Origin: Adiantum capillus-veneris
Taxonomy: Eukaryota; Streptophyta; Polypodiopsida; Polypodiales; Pteridaceae
Length of the DNA stretch: 64,000 nucleotides
Direction of reading: 5' to 3'
Assembly: GCA_014529385.2 (NCBI GenBank)
Contig: CM043969.1
Span: 23,066,446 to 23,130,445, forward strand
How positions within the stretch are numbered: position 1 is the stretch's first letter; every line of letters begins with the position of its first letter. Shown piece by piece: positions 56,267 to 64,000 of the stretch. Under the pieces are notes generated by a model that was given only the letters and a program-made list of their open reading frames with translations, did no database searches and was not told the DNA's origin. Position numbers and translations under genes: made by a program.

Positions 56267-56695
56267 ACGTTATTTCAAATGTGTGAGAATGATGATTGGC
56301 TGCAGGATAATCTCAACAAGTGTAAACAGAACCTGCAGCTCTATTGAAAAAATCCTTCAAGACAGCATGGACTGACACTCAAATCACTCATTACATGGTA
56401 AATTCAAATCACCTAAGATAGTCTTAGTACTAAGTTTGTGTTTAAGTTTCTAAATAAATTGCTTGTTTTGCAGCACGTTATTTTTAATCATTTGCTATAC
56501 TTCATCCAAAAGTATGGGAATCTAGGTATATGGAACACCTAGGGCCTGGAGAAGTCTCATTACATGGCTAGAAATGTCCACTTTAGACACACACAGCATG
56601 GAGGCTCTCAAAATAAGGCAAAGAGTTTGAAGGAGTTATTTTAGTGGTTTTATCTCAGAATCATTCATCGCATGCAACAAAAGCAAGTATTGTCC
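56267..56695 (+). pseudogene. Gene X, 3' part after the element B insertion
   Basis: Directly after the second ACGT the sequence reads on in the gene X frame (LFQMCENDDWLQDNL). After an intron-like gap, about 56475-56700 reads HVIFNHLLYFIQKYGNLGIW, LEKSHYMARNVHF and HTQHGGSQNKAKSLKELF. These continue the same uncharacterised family as 43.9-46.25 kb. The right end meets LTR sequence of element D near 56700. Confidence 0.5.
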
Positions 56696-56699
56696 TCTT

Positions 56700-56871
56700 C
56701 TGTAAGAACTAGGGAAACTAGACTAGTGATCCTCCTCCCAACCTCCCATTGTATAGGCGGGCTCCCAGCCCCTTGCCCTAGACGGATCCCCTTTCCACAC
56801 TGTCTAGCCCAGCCCTTGGCCGTAGTCCATGACCATCCTAGTCCTTAGGTTACAGGACCCTTGTCTTGACA
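56700..56871 (-). repeat. Element D 3' LTR, partial
   Basis: On the minus strand the LTR starts TGTCAAGACAAGGGTCC at 56871, right after a polypurine tract (AAGGGGGGAGTAA, plus coordinates 56872-56884). It is followed by GC-rich sequence unlike its surroundings until about 56700, where gene X sequence resumes. The other LTR is outside the window, so its exact length is unknown. It could be a short full LTR or a truncated one. Confidence 0.6.
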
Positions 56872-56882
56872 TTACTCCCCCC

Positions 56883-57159
56883 TTAAGAAGAGTTTTCGTC
56901 CTCAAAAACAAAAGTGGGAAACTTCTTCTTAAGAACACTAATGTTTTCCCAAGTGGCACCTTCTTCAGGTCGGTCTTTCCACTTGATTAAGGCTTGTTGT
57001 CGTACGTGAGGTCGTGTACGCAACTCATGATAATCTAGAACACTTTCAGGTTCATGCGGTAAGGTAGTAGGTTCAATGTAATCAACCAAAACCTGTTGGT
57101 CAATGACATTGTTGTCCCCATGTAACTGGTTTCGTAGACGGCTTACATGAAACACCAGA
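56883..57159 (-). pseudogene. Element D integrase tail and chromodomain
   Basis: The minus strand reads VFHVSRLRNQLHGD, then PESVLDYHELRTRPHVRQQ, ALIKWKDRPEEGATWENI and FPTFVFEDE. VFHVSRLR is the conserved end of chromovirus integrases. The following 60 residues are a chromodomain of the (L/V)xxWKxxPEExATWE type, thought to steer integration to particular chromatin. The segment is cut from the rest of integrase by CACTA-2. The flanking frame matches on both sides if CACTA-2 and one copy of its target duplication are left out. Confidence 0.88.
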
Positions 57160-57788
57160 CACTACAAGAGGTTGTGTGATCTTGTGACGCTGTTAGCGAC
57201 GGAAATACACTGGGTTTTTATAACCCCCGGCGTCGCTACAACCGTCGCTAATAGCGTCGCTATATGTGTCGCTATAGGCGTCGCTTATATGCGTCGCTAT
57301 ATAGAGACGCTCATAGCGACGGTCATAGCGACTGTTATAGCGACGTTTACACAGAAGTCTATAGCGACGCTCATAGCGACGCTACAGAGCCATAAATAGC
57401 GACGGTTATAGCGACGCCCGAGAGAATTTTTTTTTGGTGACAGGGCATTGAATGCCCTGCCACCCATCAAGCATATTGTACTTGATTCACTTTTTAAAAA
57501 AAGTGCAAGGGTAGATAATAGACCCAAAATAGTCACCCACAAGACGCATTGTTTGCAAAATTGACAAGCGTAAAATTGACAATTGTACACATCATAGGCA
57601 AAATGAATTGATTGGCAAATGTAATAATGACAATTGTACAACATCATAGACATAAAGAATTGATTGGCAAAATGAACTGCGGTGACAAATGTAATAATAT
57701 ACATGGTTCAAAAAGACGTATAAAATCCGTCTCATGATACATAAGCTATGAGAAACCCTAAACTAATGCTATCTAGCTACGGCTAAAC

Positions 57789-58031
57789 TGACGTCGTCTA
57801 GTCAGATGTCTCATCGCGTCCAAGCGGCGTATCTATCGGATTCTGCAAAAAAAGATTGGCAACAACTCGATCTATAATAGATTGATCGAACTCGCCAAAT
57901 TCGCGAACGTGCTGCAAAGAAACACGTCTTGTCCGTCGCACAGCATGCTTGCATTGATTACAAGGACATAAGACCCTCGTTGAGAGATAGGTGTTTCGGT
58001 TGGACGGTCCCACATCCTCGTCACTACTCAT
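57789..58031 (-). CDS. 77-residue truncated transposase fusion in CACTA-2
   Basis: The frame begins MSSDEDVGPSNRNTYLSTRV and holds LCPCNQCKHAVRRTRRVSLQ, then HVREFGEFDQSIIDRVVAN. It then crosses the 2.3-kb deletion junction and ends in NPIDTPLGRDETSD, the transposase C-terminus. It thus joins the Cys-rich N-terminal part to the last exon in frame. It lacks the 4-bp deletion seen in CACTA-1. Whether it is expressed is unknown. Deletion products of En/Spm-type transposase genes can act as regulators, but that is only an analogy here. Confidence 0.45.
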
Positions 58032-58093
58032 AATGAGGATAAAAATCTTATAACCTGGACAACAAATTTAATATTCTATTGGCATTCTTCGTC

Positions 58094-58137
<44 letters not shown>

Positions 58138-58153
58138 CTCACATTCTCTAGTC

Positions 58154-58282
58154 ATGTCCAATCCCCGCACACCTCGGTCTAGAGGTGCACGGAGATCAGA
58201 ACCACCGGGTTATAATTTCGTCTTTATTGGTCAATACCTATATTTGTGGGTACAAGAAATCTACAGACCCACGTCTACATGA
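58154..58282 (+). CDS. Short plus-strand ORF of CACTA-2 (homologue of 4495-4623)
   Basis: 42 residues starting MSNPRTPRSRGARRSEPPGY, collinear with the CACTA-1 ORF and preceded by a (CT)n tract. It differs at five residues. No domain. Possibly the first exon of the second CACTA gene. Confidence 0.25.
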   Translation: MSNPRTPRSRGARRSEPPGYNFVFIGQYLYLWVQEIYRPTST

Positions 58283-58551
58283 TACTGCATGTAGTGGACA
58301 AAACCCCTTTGCCTCTTCTCTAGCTGTAGCACTTCACAGCATCTTAACATCTTTTCACAGTAGATCTTTTCACTGTTCGTCTAACTCTAAACCCTAAACC
58401 GTAAGTAATTCTTGCGTGGACTCGATCTAACGTATATAAGCGTAAATCTAACTAAAAATAAACCTAAATCTAATTTAACGTAAGTCTACATCTAACCTAA
58501 TCTTTAACGTCTTTTGGGATAGTTTCCTACGACGTTAAAACTCTCTTCTTC

Positions 58552-58553
<2 letters not shown>

Positions 58554-58592
<39 letters not shown>
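58554..58592. repeat. (GT)n microsatellite in CACTA-2
   Basis: About 39 bp of GT, next to the ACGTTAAAACTCTCTTCTTC unit also present in CACTA-1. Confidence 0.9.
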
Positions 58593-58594
<2 letters not shown>

Positions 58595-58719
58595 CCTAAA
58601 TAAACCTAAGTCTAATCTAATATAACATAAATCTAAATCTAACGTAAATTATGTTATATTAAAAACAAAGAACTAAACTAACAGGGATTATAAGAACCTT
58701 AAAACTGATTTAACACATA

Positions 58720-59084
58720 ATTTTCACATAACTCGGCAAGAGTTGGCATTCTCATCACTAAAGATGTGAGAGTTAACTTCCGGCAGTGACGTTGGGTCAT
58801 CTCCATCCACATCTGACGACAGCAATTGGCCCTTTGGACCGTTCTTGCTCTTGTTACTAACTTTGAAGTTGCTGTTGAATGACTAGAGGTTGTCTAGATG
58901 GTCATTGTCAGGGATGTAGTGACTCTTGCCGCCCTGAAGATCCACCTTCTTCCCTATCTTCTGAAGACATTTCACCAGTACTTTTGGATCGACGGAGCCC
59001 ACCATGAGTGAAGGCAGCAATACCCTATATTCCATTGAGGGCTTTCTTCACCCGCTTCATGCAGGCATCGCAGTCTATGGAGAC
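58720..59084 (-). pseudogene. Captured fragment of a heavy-metal-associated (HMA/HIPP-like) gene
   Basis: On the minus strand from 59084: VSIDCDACMKRVKKALNGI, a stop, then GI, a short gap or shift, and VGSVDPKVLVKCLQKIGKKV. This matches the HMA domain of plant metallochaperone-like isoprenylated proteins (usual wording VxIDCxGCxxKVKKALxxIxGV and GxVDPxxLxxKLxKxGKxAEL). The metal-binding CxxC reads CDAC. The middle of the domain is missing and TAG stops occur after NGI and after DNDHLDNL. A hydrophilic tail, SNKSKNGPKGQLLSSDVDGD, follows. The base composition is richer in GC than the AT repeats on both sides. CACTA-1 has no counterpart, so this was captured by CACTA-2 or its direct ancestor. 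The isoprenylation motif is not visible. Confidence 0.75.
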
Positions 59085-59469
59085 CTAAATCTAATCTAAT
59101 ATAACGTAAATCTAAATCTAGCGTAAATAAACATAAATCTAACTAAAAATAAACCTAAATCTAATCTAATTTAACTTAAATAAACCTAAATCTAATTTAA
59201 CGTAAGTCTATATCTAACCTAATCTTTAACGTCTTTTAGGATAGTTTCCTACGACATTATAACTCTCTTCTTCTTGTGTGTGTACGCGTGTGTGGATGTG
59301 TGTGCCAATAAAAAGAGATAAATGGTATAACCTTTCTATCACCCATGCCAAGTATGATAGATTGGTTATGCCATTTCCCTCTTGAATAATAGGTCTTGAG
59401 TTCAACTCCTCGCCGGCTAGATCTTTAGGTCTTTTAATTTTAATTAGTTTCCTACGACGTTAAATTAGT

Positions 59470-59750
59470 TTCTCTCTCTTTCTCTCTCAATGTGTGTGCG
59501 TTTTTTTGTTTATGCATGTTTTCTCTCTCTTTTCCTCTCTCAATGTGTGAGTTTTTTGTTTATGCATGTTCTCTCTCTCTTTTCCTCTCTCAATGTGTGC
59601 GTTTTTTGTTTATGCATGCTCTCTCTTTCTTTTCCTCTCTCAATGTGTGCGTTTTTTGTTTATGCATGCTCTCTCTTTCTTTTTCTCTCTCAATGTGTGT
59701 GTGCATTCTTTGTTTATGTATGTGTGTGTGCATTTTTGTTTATGTTTGTA

Positions 59751-59802
<52 letters not shown>

Positions 59803-59808
59803 AACACC

Positions 59809-59841
<33 letters not shown>

Positions 59842-59946
59842 GGAGAGAGAAAGAGGGGAAGGGAACATGAGAGTGAGGAGAGGGAAGGAGCATACCTGGC
59901 TCTCCTTCCTCTCCTCGTGTGTGTGTGTGTGTGTGTGGAGAAGAAA

Positions 59947-59983
<37 letters not shown>

Positions 59984-59995
59984 GGAGAGCGTTAC
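59470..59995. repeat. Microsatellite cluster in CACTA-2
   Basis: (CT)n, (GT)n and (GA)n tracts and at least five copies of a TCAATGTGTG...TTTGTTTATGCATG unit, homologous to CACTA-1 6411-6930. Long frames here are artefacts. Confidence 0.9.
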
Positions 59996-60198
59996 CTGCT
60001 CCTTGCTTGAGGGCGCCGAAAAACTCAGATCTGAGATCTGAGTTTTTGGGCGCTCTCTGTTATTTTTTTAGCCCAGCCGGCGTCGCTATGAGCGTCGCAA
60101 ATTTACTTGTAAATTTGCGACGCTCATAGCGACGCCGGGAATTTTTTTTTTGAGCATCGCTGTGTGAGCGTCGCTAATATGAATAACCTCTTGTTGTG

Positions 60199-61118
60199 GG
60201 ATGAATCTGAGAATGTGATGGTAGTAATAGTTTGTAGGCACAATCATCGACTCGCTTGAGTATTTTGAAAGGCCCACAATATTGGGAGATAATCTAGGTG
60301 TCGGTCCAATTTTCAGACTTTCTGAATGTTCTGGCACACGTAAAATAATTCCTCCCCTTCTTTGAAGGTAACTTGCCAACATTTCTCATCAAAACGTATT
60401 TCTTATACTGATCCTGTGCTTGCCAGACATTCTGATGAGAAAGTTTCAACATATCCATGTGGTCTTGGAGGAAATCCTTAACCTATTAGAGTTTTTCGGT
60501 TGCCAATCCCACCGTAACTGGTGACCTAGGTTGAAACCCGTACATGAGCATGAAAGGACTAAAATCTATTGTGACATGCTTAGAGCTGTTGTAGGCAAAC
60601 TCGAGAATAGGTAAGTATTCTTCCCAGTCTGATTTTTTTTTGCTGACGTATGCTCTTAGCATATCCTCTAGCACCTGGTTAACACGTTTCGTTTGACCAT
60701 CCAATTCTGGATGATCAGCTGTACTGAGGTTTAGTTGTGTACCCAATCGTTTAAATACAACTCTCCAAAAGTGGCTGTTAAACTTGGGATCACGGTCACT
60801 AACACTGTTACTTGGCAAACCATACAATTTGTATAGATTGTCCACAAATAACTTGGCTAGTTCCAGTGTCTTAACCATTGATTTGGTCGGAATAAACTTA
60901 CATAGTTTAGTCAACCTGTCTACCACCACCCATACTGAGTCATGACCTCGTGTAGTGGTTGTTAAACCTACAATAAAATCCATAGAGATACTTTCCCATT
61001 TTCCATTGGGAATCTCCAAAGGATGTAAGAGTCCTCCTGATTTCAGGCACTCTGCCTTGTTAACTTGACATTTTTGGCAATGCAAGACATAAGACTAAAC
61101 AAAGCCATGTAGACCTGG
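60199..61118 (-). pseudogene. Element D integrase, catalytic Glu replaced by Lys
   Basis: The frame at 61085-60486 reads CQKCQVNKAECLK, WESISMDFIVGLTTTTRGHD (first Asp), SVSDRDPKFNSHFWRVVF (second Asp) and HPELDGQTKRVNQVLEDML, where family members have DGQTERVNQ. The codon is AAA rather than GAA. After a stop at 60486 the frame continues toward ILKRVDDCAYKLLLPSHSQI just before CACTA-2. Without the catalytic Glu the enzyme would be inactive. The zinc-binding His residues lie upstream at 61190-61130 (ECHDSPSTGHPG). Confidence 0.9.
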
Positions 61119-62223
61119 CTAGTAAAACTGTCGTCGTACGAGAGAATAATTTTTTCTAATGCCCGGGTGCCCTGTACTTGGACTATCATGACATTCATAA
61201 AGAATTTGGCGTTGAATGTCTATGTCCATCGGTACACAAACTCTCCCCTTGTGGAGTAGGTACCCATTGTTGATGGTAAAATGCTTCCATCGCTGTAGTT
61301 CATCACTTGATAAAGGAGAACTAGGTGTGGAGGCTAACTGTACACTACCTGCATTGGAGTGAGAAGGATCTCTCTTCTGAACATGGCTCCACGCTTTGGA
61401 ATATGTTTCATCTTGCTCATATTTTCCCTTGAGAGAATCTAAAAATTCACTACAAAGTTCCGTGAACAAGAGCGAATTGATCTCTGGCATTCGACTTAGA
61501 GCGTCTGCCACTACATTGTAGCGGCCTTTGCGATACCGTAATTTGGCGTCATATTCCTAAAGGATCTCTACCCACCTCGCTTTTCGACCCTCTAAGTCTG
61601 TTTGTTGTGTAAACCATTTGATGCTTTCATGGTCAAACACAATCTTGAACTGAGAACCATACAGATAATGCCGCCATGTCTTTAAGGCAGACACTATTGC
61701 ATAGAGTTCGCGTTCGTAAGCAGAATAGTTCTGCTGAGCTGCATCAAGCTTCTTACTTTCAAATGCAATCGGCCGTCCGTCTTGTAACAGGACTGCTTCA
61801 ATAGCATGATCACTAGCATCCATTTCCAAAACGAATGGTTTCAAAGGATCTACAATAGCCAGTATAGGAGTTGTAGCTAATGCATCTTTGAGCGTATCGA
61901 AACTGCGTTGTTGAGTGGATCCCCACTGAAAAGCTTTACCTTTGCCTTTTAGTTGATCCGTCATAGGAACAACAATGTGAGCATAGTTTTTAAACGAACC
62001 TTCGGTAAAAACCTGCAAATCCTAAAAAGATCTATAATTCTTCCAGATTTTTAGGAGGTGGCCATTTCCTGATGGTATCCACTTTTGATTGATCCATGTA
62101 TAGGACATTAGCTGAAATAAAATGCCCTAAATAATGAATTTCATCTGTGGGAAAATCACATTTAGATTCCTTGGCATATAACTTGTTTGTGCGTAACAAC
62201 TCAAATATCTGCCTGAGATTGCA
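61119..62223 (-). pseudogene. Element D reverse transcriptase C-terminus and RNase H
   Basis: From 62220 downward: QIFELLRTNKLYAKESKCDF, then IHYLGHFIS (end of reverse transcriptase), FKNYAHIVVPMTDQLKGK, RSFDTLKDALATTPILAI, then RNase H with VLEMDASDHAIEAVLLQDG, SAYERELYAIVSALKTWRHY and IVFDHESIKWFTQQ, then MADALSRMPEIN. The reverse transcriptase fingers and palm, including the YxDD site, are missing, so the copy cannot transpose by itself. Stops separate several pieces. Confidence 0.88.
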
Positions 62224-62263
62224 TTACAAGACGGACGGCCGATTGCATTTGAAAGTAAGAAGC
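62224..62263. repeat. 40-bp inverted filler copied from the RNase H region
   Basis: Positions 62224-62263 are the exact reverse complement of 61748-61787. The filler sits where protease should run into reverse transcriptase, at the deletion that removed most of the RT. Inverted filler from nearby DNA points to template switching during repair or reverse transcription. Confidence 0.92.
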
Positions 62264-62640
62264 CTTGTACTTCCAATGGAACAGCTTGGCATTGAGTATC
62301 CCATATTTCAGTATCATGTCCATTCATCATCGCTACCTTGTAGCGGTGGGTACTCGGAGTTTGAGGCAGTTTGAGCTTTATCACCAATCCATAATTGATG
62401 AAATTGTGAGTAGCACCGTCATCTACCAAGATGCACACCTTGTACCCTTGCAGATATCCGTGCATACGTACTAACTCATGTGGTCCAAAGGTTTGTTGAC
62501 ACATGGAAGCTGTGAGACAGCATTCATGCACCACCTCAATGTGTGTTACTTCCACTGTGGAGAATTTTGAGGAAGACTCAAGAGGCAATAGTTGCAGCGT
62601 GTGCACTTGTTTCTCCTTCCCTTGAGCAATAGATTTCCCC
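62264..62640 (-). pseudogene. Element D aspartic protease
   Basis: The minus strand reads VEVTHIEVVHECCLTASMCQ, then CILVDDGATHNFINYGLVIK, the retropepsin active site with D-D-G where D-S/T-G is usual, and VAMMNGHDTEIWDTQCQAV. It ends at the inverted filler near 62263. The substituted residue at the active site suggests loss of function, but the copy is truncated in any case. Confidence 0.8.
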
Positions 62641-63804
62641 TTGGGACAATCCTTTTTGCCATGGACTCTTCCTAAACGTTGAAAACATAGCTTCTCTTTC
62701 TTGGATTTATCAAAATCCTCAGGAGAGAGAGGACCCGAGGACCCCTCGGGTTTTTTAGATGCATCTGAATTAGCAACTAGAATTTTTTTTTATTGTGCCC
62801 GTATTGAGTGCATGTATTACCATGTATACTAGCAGGCACGTTACTATTATGTGTTTTCTTATCATCAGGGTCATCATGAATATGTGCTTTCACTATGGCT
62901 TCCTCAAGTGTTTTAGGGTCTTGGGTCTTGACATACTTCTTAAGCTCTGGTGTCAGACCTCGTATGAACCCTTGTACTTGTTGAAAGGTGTCCAAGCCTT
63001 CCAACTTGAGGATAACGTCCTGATAGTGAGAGATATGTTCAAGGAGTGATGGGTATTGGCGCATGGAACATGTGTCCCAAGCTGTCCAATTCCGATCGGC
63101 CTCGTTTGTAGGAAAAAATTCCTTGCTAAACATTGCTTCAAAGGCTGCCCAACTCTGTGGTATGATGTTCTTCTCCTTGAGAGACATCCACCATTTGTAG
63201 GCCTTGCATCCCAGATTTAAGCTCGTTTGCAGAGCTCTGACTGCATCTGGAGTACACCGTAAGGCGTGAATTCCATCCCATTTACTGAGAAAGATGTTCA
63301 GTGCATCCTTATTGCGGTCTTGATCTTCGCCCTTGAAAATTGGTGGTTTAAAGTTCTTTAACAAGTCATCCACCTCTTTGGCAATGAGAGTATGCAATGT
63401 TTCATTAATGGGCCTTGCCCTTGTGTTCCAACGTGCTCATGCATGTGAGTGTCAGCAGGACTCTTAGACTGCTGATGCATTAATTGAATGACAAATGTGG
63501 AAAGTTTATTGAATGACTAATGCATGTGGGTGTCAACAGGACTCTTAGACTGCTGATGCATTAATTGAATGACTAATGTGGAAATTTTAGTAACATTTTC
63601 ATTTAAAGCTTTAAAATTTTCATGCATGACTATCATGCGTGTCTGAAGTGCACGAAATTATTGAATATCGAGCAATTCGTAAGTATCTTCTCCTGCTGTA
63701 GCATCGCGGGTACTCTCCTTGAGAGGATCCGACTGCGAGCCGTCATTAGTAGGATCAGGAGTACTTTGCTCAAAATCGAATGTCATATTGATATCCGAAT
63801 CCAT
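62641..63804 (-). pseudogene. Element D gag with damaged zinc knuckle
   Basis: ATG at 63804 starts MDSDINMTFDFEQSTPDPTN. A TAA follows DTYELLDIQ. The frame then passes an in-frame 81-bp tandem repeat and continues as the retrotransposon-gag domain at 63397-62777 (KDALNIFLSKWDGIHAL, YKWWMSLKEKNIIPQSWAAF, FFPTNEADRNWTAWDTCSM, LEGLDTFQQVQGFIRGLTPE). The knuckle reads CFQRLGRVHGKKDC, with Arg (CGT) where the second Cys of CX2CX4HX4C is expected. At 25.4-26.0 kb there is another fragment of this gag type. Confidence 0.85.
63441..63602. repeat. 81-bp in-frame tandem repeat in element D gag
   Basis: GCATGTG(A/G)GTGTCA(G/A)CAGGACTC at 63441 recurs at 63522, each followed by TTAGACTGCTGATGCATTAATTG. 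The period of 81 keeps the reading frame and repeats the segment VIQLMHQQSKSP on the minus strand. Confidence 0.85.
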
Positions 63805-64000
63805 GGCTACACAGTGCGGTGAAAGAAGTACTCAGAAAAAAATACCTGATGTTGAGAGCACTCGCCAAGTACATGAGCTTTGCTATCTCCACATGTGCAT
63901 CGTAGCACCTGACCGTTGAAAAAGAAAGAACTTGCACAAGCAGTGTAGAAAACAAACTCCGAAAAATCTTGTAGTGGAGATGGTTGAATCGTCACCGTTG
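63805..64000 (-). other. Element D leader or 5' LTR edge
   Basis: Upstream of the gag ATG on the minus strand. No primer-binding site with a clear TGG start or LTR TG...CA end can be fixed within the remaining 196 bp, so the 5' LTR boundary may lie here or beyond the window. Confidence 0.3.

Larger units (their letters stand above)
57160..60198 (-). mobile_element. CACTA-2, internally deleted CACTA element carrying an HMA gene fragment
   Basis: 3,039 bp, from CACTACAAGAGGTT to AACCTCTTGTTGTG, flanked by AGA (57157-57159) and GGA (60199-60201), a 3-bp target duplication with one change. TIRs, subterminal TATAGCGACG arrays, palindromes and low-complexity arrays match CACTA-1. Sequence equivalent to CACTA-1 1838-4143, which holds nearly all the transposase, is missing, so this copy is non-autonomous. 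It is inserted in element D and must be younger than it. Confidence 0.93.
56872..64000 (-). mobile_element. Chromodomain Ty3/gypsy element D (interrupted, decayed)
   Basis: Minus-strand order from the right edge: gag (from ATG 63804), zinc knuckle, protease, a deletion with 40 bp of inverted filler in place of most of the reverse transcriptase, RNase H, integrase, and a chromodomain at 56883-57100. CACTA-2 splits the integrase/chromodomain junction at 57160-60198. The chromodomain marks it as a chromovirus, unlike element B. The 5' LTR and the primer-binding site are beyond or at the window edge. Confidence 0.9.

Noticed and set aside
62147-62474. Plus-strand frames at 62.15-62.47 kb as a possible separate gene
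   Set aside because: They are antisense to the element D protease/RT remnants and the inverted filler.

Overview
This is a plant nuclear genomic window, repeat-dense and gene-poor. The evidence is Ty1/copia and Ty3/gypsy elements of plant type, CACTA (En/Spm) transposons with a TNP2-type transposase, and one intact intron-containing plant gene, a TRICHOME BIREFRINGENCE-LIKE (TBL) O-acetyltransferase. Long (CT)n, (GA)n, (GT)n and (CA)n tracts are frequent. The mix of several decayed transposase-like families with a gypsy lineage whose reverse transcriptase resembles fungal elements makes me think of a non-seed vascular plant (a fern, for example) or a gymnosperm. That is a guess from family resemblance and cannot be proved from this window.

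Layout from left to right. 1-1,110: flanking DNA. 1,114-7,135: a CACTA element (CACTA-1) with a decayed TNP2 transposase, a long foldback and tandem repeats. 7,139-13,980: AT-rich DNA without genes, holding tandem duplications, an old LTR relic (10.5-11.7 kb) related to the young gypsy element further right, and five dispersed copies of an 18-bp palindrome. 14,187-19,490: a decayed Ty1/copia element with a duplicated primer-binding region. 19.5-21.0 kb: relic of a widespread uncharacterised transposase-like family on the minus strand. 22.3-25.0 kb: relic of a SWIM-zinc-finger transposase-like gene on the plus strand, cut by a 208-bp MITE. 25.4-26.0 kb: gypsy gag relic. 27.6-28.5 kb: hAT/DUF659 relic. 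28.6-29.6 kb: protein-kinase relic. 30.35 kb: tRNA-like SINE head. 30,905-32,459: the intact TBL gene (minus strand, three exons). 33.1-36.1 kb: CCAAT-rich DNA and a gypsy RNase H/integrase relic. 36.1-38.4 kb: an unrecognised decayed locus. 39.56-43.76 kb: gypsy relic C.

The right third is a stack of nested insertions. A decayed multi-exon gene of an uncharacterised, probably transposon-derived family (called gene X here, plus strand, from about 43.9 kb) is split at 46,256/56,267 by gypsy element B. B is complete at 10,010 bp, with 2.0-kb LTRs that look about 99% identical and a 4-bp ACGT target duplication. Right of gene X lies chromodomain gypsy element D (minus strand, 56.7 kb to beyond the window end). 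D is itself split by CACTA-2 (57,160-60,198), an internally deleted relative of CACTA-1 that carries a fragment of a heavy-metal-associated (HMA) protein gene.

Most coding sequence here is decayed. Intact or nearly intact reading frames are the TBL gene, gag of element B, most of pol of element B (one TAG stop plus a disrupted protease/RT junction), and two small adjacent ORFs in each LTR of element B. Those two small ORFs are related to each other and show mainly synonymous change at shared residues. They are the most unusual thing I found.
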